Shown: positions 37,128 through 43,237 of the stretch, in pieces
How the letters are laid out: every line of letters begins with the position of its first letter
Numbering within the stretch: position 1 is the first letter of the stretch
Assembly: GCA_905479105.1 (NCBI GenBank)
Contig: CAJQLE010000003.1
Span: forward strand, 1 to 64,000
Direction of reading: 5' to 3'
Source: an uncultured Flavobacteriales bacterium
Lineage (GTDB): Bacteria; Bacteroidota; Bacteroidia; Flavobacteriales_G; Salibacteraceae
DNA: 64,000 nucleotides
Program-made: the position numbers and the translations under genes
Notes under the pieces: model-generated
Database searches by the model: none
Seen by the model: the letters and a program-made list of their open reading frames with translations, nothing else
What the model was told of the DNA's origin: nothing

Positions 37128-37713
37128 TCTCAATTTTAAATTACTCAGGTTAGGATGAGGAGGGATTAGGAATCACTCAAAAAATCTAACTTCCTTCAAT
37201 CCCTTTCTACCCGATTGAATATATCACAGAAATTATTTTGAGAAATAATGTGATTTTCTATCGTTTAAAGTTTCAGAACCATATTTATAGGTAACCTAAG
37301 TGTTCCAATCATAGGGATAAAACACTTATCACCCATGAGGGACGAAAGTTAGTTAGTGGGAAAGACATCGGATAGTAATCTGTAGGATTGAAATAATATC
37401 CGAACATAACGGATGAGGTTTCTCCGGTAGGGTTAAAAATGGTTATGGTATAAGATAGATATGGGGGATTCAAACTGACTGGTCTAATCGAAATCCAATA
37501 ACTGAAGAATGGGTTCATTCATTAACGGATACACAAATCTGTAAGGGGTTTGGTGTATCTAATTGATAATAGGTTAATGAATAATAACTGGAATGTTGAG
37601 GATTCACACTACCGTATGAATCACTCAACGATGAGATGATTCTGATGAAATCAGAACCACTCATCATACTTGATTAAATACTGAAAGATTATATAACAAA
37701 GGAGAATAACAAT
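37128..37713. other. Non-coding left region of the element with hairpin
   Basis: No convincing gene in 586 bases; a reverse 69-codon frame (37309-37518) has no family resemblance. A long hairpin lies at 37630-37665: GATGAG and CTCATC enclose perfect TTCTGAT / ATCAGAA arms with a GAA loop. It precedes the first element gene and may be a regulatory leader or a protein-binding site. Confidence 0.4.
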
Positions 37714-37965
37714 ATGAAGAAAGATACAGGTCAACTACATGGGGAGTTAATGAACTCACTCTATCAATTAACAAAGGATATTGGAATACACCTCCCCCCG
37801 GACAAAATAGAACCCACTACAACCTCTCTAATAGATGTCTTCATTAACTACGAGAGATACAGAAAGTCTATTCAGGAAGGTGGTTTGAAAGTACTGGAGA
37901 AAGGATTTGGTCAATTACCAATAGAAGTTCAGAACAAGATAAAAGAACAGTATGAGAGAAGATAA
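37714..37965 (+). CDS. Element protein of unknown function
   Basis: 83 residues, mostly helical by composition (LMNSLYQLTKDIGIHLPPDK near the start, IQEGGLKVLEKGFGQLP later). An unusual feature here is a Shine-Dalgarno GGAG at 37701-37704, nine bases before the ATG, which most genes in the window lack. Its 3' end overlaps the first possible start of the next gene. First gene of a three-gene forward operon. Confidence 0.7.
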   Translation: MKKDTGQLHGELMNSLYQLTKDIGIHLPPDKIEPTTTSLIDVFINYERYRKSIQEGGLKVLEKGFGQLPIEVQNKIKEQYERR

Positions 37966-37969
37966 ACTA

Positions 37970-38197
37970 ATGACTAAATATGAAGTGATGGATTACCTCA
38001 ACATCAGTAGAAGACATTTTGAGAAATTGGTAACTGAAGAAAACCTACCAATAATTAAAATAACTCAGAATAAGAGGTATATGAGGTTATCTGACCTCAA
38101 TAGGTATATGAATACTAAAATGGTAAATAAACCTCAGGAGGTCAACCAAGAATCACAACCTGATTTCGAATGGAACAACATATGGAGTAAGAAATGA
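37970..38197 (+). CDS. Excisionase-like helix-turn-helix protein
   Basis: 75 residues from the ATG at 37970; an in-frame ATG at 37952 would add six residues. MTKYEVMDYLNISRRHFEKL then ITQNKRYMRLSDLNRYM is the MerR/excisionase (HTH_17) winged-helix pattern. Such small proteins bind att-site DNA and steer recombinases toward excision. Its place near the left end fits a directionality factor for the serine recombinases, although those factors are diverse and this role is inferred. The stop overlaps the next ATG (ATGA). Confidence 0.75.
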   Translation: MTKYEVMDYLNISRRHFEKLVTEENLPIIKITQNKRYMRLSDLNRYMNTKMVNKPQEVNQESQPDFEWNNIWSKK

Positions 38198-38694
38198 GAT
38201 TAAATGAATTCAAATTTGAGAACGACATAGAATCTAAGATTGATGAGTTTGGAATACTATCAGATAAGATTGATAAAGTAAAGATGGAACTGAGTGAACT
38301 TTCAAACCGATACAAAGAGATTGAAGGAGAGTTACGACCCATCTTAGAACAACTCCACATTCAGAATATGAAATCCATTCAGACGAAGAAGTACTTGGTA
38401 ACCCTGAAGAGAATGGGGTACAATAGAGATAACTTCAAATACAAAGAGAGTTTTGAAGAATCACTTACCAGAGTGAATCAACAAACCAAAAAGGTATTGG
38501 AAGATATCTTACAATCCACTAAAACGGTAAGTAGAGTTGTATCTACTATTGGTGTTCAGAGAATGGATGAAATCTCTTTAAAATCAATGTTGAAGAAGTT
38601 GGTATCTCCCTTTAAGAAACTCTTCAGTAGGTTGAAGATGAATACAAAGAGTATGAATGATTTGAATGGGGTGTTGAAGAGGATGGTGGGTTAG
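38194..38694 (+). CDS. Coiled-coil element protein of unknown function
   Basis: 166 residues. The first 70 are a strong coiled coil (DEFGILSDKIDKVKMELSEL); the remainder is basic and helical, ending MNDLNGVLKRMVG. No family recognised. Coupled to the excisionase-like gene by ATGA overlap, and its last four bases overlap the convergent GIY-YIG gene. Confidence 0.65.
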   Translation: MRLNEFKFENDIESKIDEFGILSDKIDKVKMELSELSNRYKEIEGELRPILEQLHIQNMKSIQTKKYLVTLKRMGYNRDNFKYKESFEESLTRVNQQTKKVLEDILQSTKTVSRVVSTIGVQRMDEISLKSMLKKLVSPFKKLFSRLKMNTKSMNDLNGVLKRMVG

Positions 38695-39176
38695 AATGAC
38701 TTATTCCATATGGGTAATTTCTTTGAATCACTATAAATCCACTGAAGTATTTGAGACTCCAAGAATGTTGGGGATACCTCATTTTTTATTTTAAATATTG
38801 TAACCGTTATAGAATCAATACTTTCCTTTTTCATTTCAGATTTAAAAAATTCTGAAGAACTTACATCTTGACCATCTTCATCCTTCTTTCTAGAAGAAAC
38901 TAGTCTTTTACGAATATCATAACCCCCATTACCATATTCACCATTATCCAGTCTTTTAATTTGACCAGACATTCCCACATAGAGTATTTCCTTGGATTCT
39001 GTATCACTAATGATGTAGACACCATGAAAACCAATAGAAACCTTCTCTCTAATTATTGAGTTATAATTTATGGACCTACCATTTCGTCTAAAATCAGTGA
39101 TTGAAATATCAAATGAATCTTGACTTACAAACCAATTCTTACTTCTCTGAACGATTGAGTTAAGATGTATTTTCAA
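38691..39176 (-). CDS. GIY-YIG nuclease-domain protein
   Basis: 161 residues. The GIY-YIG signature appears as GFHGVYIISD and EILYVGMSGQ, followed by the catalytic Arg region GGYDIRKRLVSS, the metal-binding Glu in FLESQILQW and the terminal Asn in PIWNKSF. All key residues of the fold are present, so nuclease activity is plausible. Residues 1-50 form a short N-terminal domain of unknown type. The start overlaps the stop of the coiled-coil gene (ATGA), so both are made together, suggesting a working pair. Confidence 0.75.
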   Translation of the reverse strand: MKIHLNSIVQRSKNWFVSQDSFDISITDFRRNGRSINYNSIIREKVSIGFHGVYIISDTESKEILYVGMSGQIKRLDNGEYGNGGYDIRKRLVSSRKKDEDGQDVSSSEFFKSEMKKESIDSITVTIFKIKNEVSPTFLESQILQWIYSDSKKLPIWNKSF

Positions 39177-40165
39177 CCTCTTAAACTCTTTGTATTCTGA
39201 TTGATTTTGTACATCTGGTAGGTTTGGATACCGGTTAGAAGGTTATTGGTTTGGATTGAAGAGTTTATACTAGACAATTCCGTTGTTAAAGATTTTTCTA
39301 ATCCGTAAAAAGACTCATCTATTACAAATGATAAGTTGTCCAATTGACTAACAAGTTTTGACTCCATACTTTCTATTGACTTCAATAATCCATTCATTCC
39401 AGATTCTATTTTGGACAGATTAACGTTGACTTTTTCTATGTTATCATTTAGGTCGTTTAATTTCCCAGAAATGTCGTTCTCATAATTACTATTGAATATA
39501 TTTAATTTGTCAAACTTCTCGTACGTCTCAAAACATACAATTAAATCGTCTTCAACTATAGACGTAATCATTTTAAGAGAATGTAACAATAAAATTTGAT
39601 AGGAATAAATTTGTTTATTTAGGGTCTGTAGTCGACTATTTAATTGTTTCTCATTTTTCACCCTTCTGGTTAAGACAAAAAACTTTTGAATATTATCTCT
39701 TTTAGTTTTTAGATAGTTGGATAACTTAACAAAATCTTGAACACTTATATTATCTATATTATTTATTTTTTGTTGATGTTTCTTGACTAAATTGAGTAGG
39801 TCATCGTTAATCTCTACAATGTCAATAATTCCATTACTATCTTTGTCTAATCTTTTAAGTGTTTCGTTTTTTTCATTAAAGAACTTCTCTTTTCTTATTC
39901 TTTTTTCTTCCTTTTGTTTTTCTTCGTTTTGAATTTGTTTGACTTTCCTTAGTCTTTCTTTCTCTTTCTTCTCCTTTTGAAGTCTTTCCTCTTCTTCTTT
40001 CTGAAGTCTTTCTTTCTCTCTCTTCTCCTTTTGAAGTCTTTCCTCTTCTTCTTTCTGAAGTCTTTCTTTCTCTCTCTTCTCCTTTTGAAGTCTTTCCTCT
40101 TCTTCTTTCTGAAGTCTTTCTTTCTCTTCTTTGTTAGAACCGAACAGTGATTTGAATATCGACAT
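39173..40165 (-). CDS. Coiled-coil protein with EF-hand-like loop, partner of GIY-YIG nuclease
   Basis: 330 residues. Residues about 10-75 are a charged helix built of 18-residue repeats (KEEEERLQKEKREKERLQ). Then comes an EF-hand-like calcium loop LDKDSNGIIDIVEIND (about 112-127). The central part is helical, and the C-terminal 120 residues are a coiled coil (LNDLNDNIEKVNVNLSKIES). It lacks a signal peptide. A TAATTTTG -7 box lies at 40201-40194 upstream. As cargo of a mobile element and coupled to a nuclease, it could be a sensor or scaffold of a defence module; this is inference. Confidence 0.7.
   Translation of the reverse strand: MSIFKSLFGSNKEEKERLQKEEEERLQKEKREKERLQKEEEERLQKEKREKERLQKEEEERLQKEKKEKERLRKVKQIQNEEKQKEEKRIRKEKFFNEKNETLKRLDKDSNGIIDIVEINDDLLNLVKKHQQKINNIDNISVQDFVKLSNYLKTKRDNIQKFFVLTRRVKNEKQLNSRLQTLNKQIYSYQILLLHSLKMITSIVEDDLIVCFETYEKFDKLNIFNSNYENDISGKLNDLNDNIEKVNVNLSKIESGMNGLLKSIESMESKLVSQLDNLSFVIDESFYGLEKSLTTELSSINSSIQTNNLLTGIQTYQMYKINQNTKSLRG
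39969..40130. repeat. Three tandem 54-base repeats
   Basis: The unit beginning CTTCTCCTTTTGAAGTC occurs at 39969, 40023 and 40077, almost identical. It encodes the 18-residue charged-helix repeats of the preceding feature. Near-identity suggests recent expansion and possible length variation. Confidence 0.9.
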
Positions 40166-40284
40166 ATGTTAGTTTTTGATAATTAATTCATCTCAAAATT
40201 AGGAAAACAATGATATAATAGAAAATAAACCTTGATTCTGAGGACGAAGTTCCGTAAATTAAAAACGTTAAAATTAACTTACAT

Positions 40285-40473
40285 ATGAGTTCAAAACGAA
40301 GAAGAAAAGAAACTAAACAATTGAGAGATTCATACCCAACTGTTACACTGAAGGAATTGGAAGAAAAAGGTGAAGTCCCTAAATACTTTCACCTATCCGA
40401 TTGGGTAGACATGAAGGAGTACCAACTCGAAAACAAAACTGATTGGTGGAAGAAGATGAGTGAATCCAACTAA
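40285..40473 (+). CDS. Small element protein of unknown function
   Basis: 62 residues, very basic at the start (SSKRRRKETKQLRD) and Trp-rich at the end (HLSDWVDMKEYQL, TDWWKKM). No family recognised. It is divergent from the coiled-coil/GIY-YIG operon with 119 bases between starts, so it could be a regulator of that pair. Confidence 0.5.
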   Translation: MSSKRRRKETKQLRDSYPTVTLKELEEKGEVPKYFHLSDWVDMKEYQLENKTDWWKKMSESN

Positions 40474-40576
40474 GGGGGTGGGGGTATTTTCTTGTAATCC
40501 CATTCAAACCTTTGTATATAAGTCTGAACTTATCTCTTTTGTTGTCGAAGTCAGGTTTTTAAAGTTGGGGGAAACC

Positions 40577-41293
40577 TCAACTCCACTCTTTAAACTTATA
40601 ACCCATCTTGACTACCCAATCTTCAACCTTCTGAACACTATGGGTATCTCCTTTAAATGATTCCCAATTGGAATGGTATATCTGATACCTTGAATACGGT
40701 ACATATATTTCTCTCAGTTCTATCTTTAATCGATGAACAGAGACTTTTTCTGAACTCCAATCACCCCCTCTCAATCGTTGAATCATCTCTCGTGTCTTTT
40801 CCTCATCTCCAACGTATATATTCTTCAAATACTTCTTATCAGAACTCTCAATTCTTATATAAATCTTAGGATTAGATGTAAGTTCCTTTCTATCATATTG
40901 GGATTGAGTTCTTACTAACTCCTTGTTAAACCTTGATTGGTTCTTCACAGATTTTGATTTCCGATTTCTGAATCCAACAGAACAATAAAACTCAAACTTC
41001 TTGGATAGAAAACTGATGTTGGTATAGTTCTTCTTCATAATGGATTCCCATCCATCGTGGTAATCATCTCCTTTGATTTTACCCTTTACTATTTTGATTT
41101 CCTCTTTGAGTTTCTGAATCTGAGATTCTAACTTCTTTATTTTCTCATTTCCATCATGTATCCATCGATGGTTGTTTCTGTATGTCCTGTATGACTCTCT
41201 CTCTGATTCACTCAGATTATCAAATACCTCATCGGGGAGATAATCCATAAAGAATATATCTCCTTCACTTCTAAACTTCTTCTCTTTTTTCAT
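40577..41293 (-). CDS. Element protein of unknown function
   Basis: 238 residues, basic. A coiled coil at residues about 45-75 (KIKKLESQIQKLKEEIKIVK) is followed by a mixed region with many Lys and Tyr (SDKKYLKNIYVGDEEKTREM). The C-terminus is Trp-rich (VEDWVVKMGYKFKEWS). No family recognised. Its start is only 12 bases from the first 103-base repeat unit, so those repeats probably control it. Confidence 0.65.
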   Translation of the reverse strand: MKKEKKFRSEGDIFFMDYLPDEVFDNLSESERESYRTYRNNHRWIHDGNEKIKKLESQIQKLKEEIKIVKGKIKGDDYHDGWESIMKKNYTNISFLSKKFEFYCSVGFRNRKSKSVKNQSRFNKELVRTQSQYDRKELTSNPKIYIRIESSDKKYLKNIYVGDEEKTREMIQRLRGGDWSSEKVSVHRLKIELREIYVPYSRYQIYHSNWESFKGDTHSVQKVEDWVVKMGYKFKEWS

Positions 41294-41304
41294 AACTCTT
41301 ATAT

Positions 41305-41484
41305 GTGGTGGTTAAACACCAAATATAGCAAAATACCACCATAATTACACTATTATATTTACTATGTAATAATGAGAGATATGAATGTATTAAAAGAGAT
41401 TAAAAAAGTGGTGGTGAAAGGTTTATTGAGTGTAAATACCACCATAAATAGATGACGACCTTAGTAAGGTAATAATGAGAGATA
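41305..41484. repeat. Two 103-base-spaced repeat units between divergent genes
   Basis: Three blocks recur with exactly 103 bases between copies: GTGGTGG (41305, 41408), AAATACCACCATAA (41331, 41434) and GTAATAATGAGAGATA (41366, 41469). The sequence between blocks has diverged, so the blocks seem selected. GTGGTGG and CCACC are partly complementary, giving each unit a dyad. They look like operators or iterons. Confidence 0.75.
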
Positions 41485-41518
41485 AATTAAATAAGTAATC
41501 AATTAAAATTTAAATATT

Positions 41519-42064
41519 ATGAAAAATCAAAAATTAGAGGAGTTTGTAAACCGATTAGGTATGGAGTTAAAATTGAAACCCTCATTTGAAACAACAAATA
41601 TTGAGGGGGAATATTTTCTCAATGGGAAAGAAAAAAGTTATACAAAAAATGGAGTGTATCTTGGTAGAATTCAACATTTGAAATGGTACGTTTCTTTCAT
41701 AGAGTCAGATGATTCGAGTATCGAACTTTTCATGATAAAGGTTAATAAAAACTACCGAGGAAATGGAATAGGGATAGACTTAATCAATACCATTTTAAAT
41801 ATATCGGATGAGTTAAATATTAGTATTAAACTAATACCATATTCATTTGATACAGATTCGGATGAAGTCCAAAAGTGTTTAGATAATTTAAATTCCCCTA
41901 ATCAAGTATTAAAGATTTATAATCGGTACAAATAAAGAATAAAAAGAAATACTTATTCTCTGATTAGATGGTATGAAAGTTTTGGTTTTGAAAGAATTTA
42001 TCATTCAAATAGTCCCTACTTAATCTACCAAAGTGAGTATCAAAAATTAAAATTGGTAGGATAA
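41519..42064 (+). pseudogene. GNAT-family acetyltransferase interrupted by a stop codon
   Basis: The first 138 codons give a GNAT fold with the acetyl-CoA motif KVNKNYRGNGIGIDLINTIL. A TAA at 41933-41935 interrupts, but the same frame continues for 42 more codons with the expected last GNAT strand and helix, LIRWYESFGFERIYHS then SPYLIYQ. The final TAA overlaps the next ATG (TAATG), showing that the natural gene end is 42064. This is a single nonsense change, readthrough, or a sequencing error. Confidence 0.75.
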
Positions 42065-42516
42065 TGAAATCATACAACAACCCCCGAAACAACGGAACTC
42101 CATCAAAACGGAAATTCAAAGGATTCAACTTTTACATTCAATGTAATGGTAAGTTAAAACAATCCAATAGGGAAAGGTTATTAAAGGAATCAGAGGTTCA
42201 CCTTAATGAGGTGACCTCTTCCCTTCCTCAAACTATTGAAGAATTAATCCGAATGGGTGTAATATCCGAATTAGATTCATCCCTTACTGATTATGAATTA
42301 TTGGAACAATGGAATAAGATGTATGATGAGTACGGATATCTAATGAGTGAGTTCTCTGAACAATGGGAGAAAGAGAAGTTGGGAACCATACCACCTCAGA
42401 AAACTCCATCAATTGTTCAAACCCTATTGGACGAGATTGAATCGTTGAAGAAGAGAGTTTCTGAATTAGAGAAACTAAAATCACAACCTATCCCTTCAGG
42501 TTCAATCGACTTTTAA
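42064..42516 (+). CDS. Element protein with C-terminal coiled coil
   Basis: 150 residues. A basic start (RNNGTPSKRKFKGFNFYIQ), a middle acidic helical part (LTDYELLEQWNKMYDEYGYL) and a C-terminal coiled coil (LLDEIESLKKRVSELEKL). No family recognised. Coupled to the broken acetyltransferase gene by TAATG and 106 bases upstream of the recombinase pair. Confidence 0.65.
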   Translation: MKSYNNPRNNGTPSKRKFKGFNFYIQCNGKLKQSNRERLLKESEVHLNEVTSSLPQTIEELIRMGVISELDSSLTDYELLEQWNKMYDEYGYLMSEFSEQWEKEKLGTIPPQKTPSIVQTLLDEIESLKKRVSELEKLKSQPIPSGSIDF

Positions 42517-42622
42517 ATCAAAACTAAAACGGAAGTGATTCACACCGTTGGAAACCCCCGTAAATCCTTGATTTCCTGATAGTTTCCTGTTAATTTTAAA
42601 GTGAGATTAAAAAGGAAGTGAT

Positions 42623-43237
42623 ATGAGAGTTAAATACAATCGGGTTTCAACCCTTCAACAAAGTGGTGATAGATTCACTGTTGACCAAACAGATTACGAT
42701 TTAGTACTCTTCGATAAGGTTAGTGGTTCGATACCATTCAAACAAAGAGAAAAAGGAATTGAACTCACTAATCTTATTCAGAAGGATAAAATATCTGAGT
42801 TAGTAGTGGAAGAGTTTTCACGATTGGGTAGAAATACAGGAGATGTTATCCAAACCTTAGAGTGGTTAGAAGAGAATGAGGTGAATGTAGTGGTTCGAAA
42901 TCTTGGATTACAATCCCGACCCAACGGAAAGAAGAACCCAATTTGGAAGATGATATCATCGGTGATGAGTTCACTCTATGAAATGGAGTTAGAGAACATC
43001 AAAGAAAGAACGATGGTAGGACGACAGGTGTATGTTCAAAAAGGTGGAAAGTTGGGAAGACCAGAAGGAACATCTGAATCAATGAAACGATTTATGGAGA
43101 AACCTAAGAACAAAGAGATATTCAAACTCTTACAACGTGGTTTGAAATACTCAGAGATTCAGAAGGTAGTTGGGTGTTCACCAAAAACAATTAAGAAAGT
43201 AAAAGAACAAATGAAATATGAAGAAAATAATATTTAA
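42623..43237 (+). CDS. Small serine recombinase (resolvase/invertase type)
   Basis: 204 residues. The catalytic Ser is in YNRVSTLQQSG; the conserved arginines are in EEFSRLGRNTGDV. A long dimer helix follows (SSLYEMELENIKERTMVGR), and the C-terminus is a helix-turn-helix (LKYSEIQKVVGCSPKTIKKV). AGGAAG at 42613-42618 is a good Shine-Dalgarno. It overlaps the large recombinase gene by 20 bases, so both are cotranslated. Tandem serine recombinases recall the CcrA/CcrB pair, but this one is of the small type and may act as partner, resolvase or regulator. Confidence 0.88.
   Translation: MRVKYNRVSTLQQSGDRFTVDQTDYDLVLFDKVSGSIPFKQREKGIELTNLIQKDKISELVVEEFSRLGRNTGDVIQTLEWLEENEVNVVVRNLGLQSRPNGKKNPIWKMISSVMSSLYEMELENIKERTMVGRQVYVQKGGKLGRPEGTSESMKRFMEKPKNKEIFKLLQRGLKYSEIQKVVGCSPKTIKKVKEQMKYEENNI

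Noticed and set aside
37309-37518. 69-codon reverse open frame in the element
   Set aside because: No ribosome-binding site, no neighbours in operon, no recognisable family.
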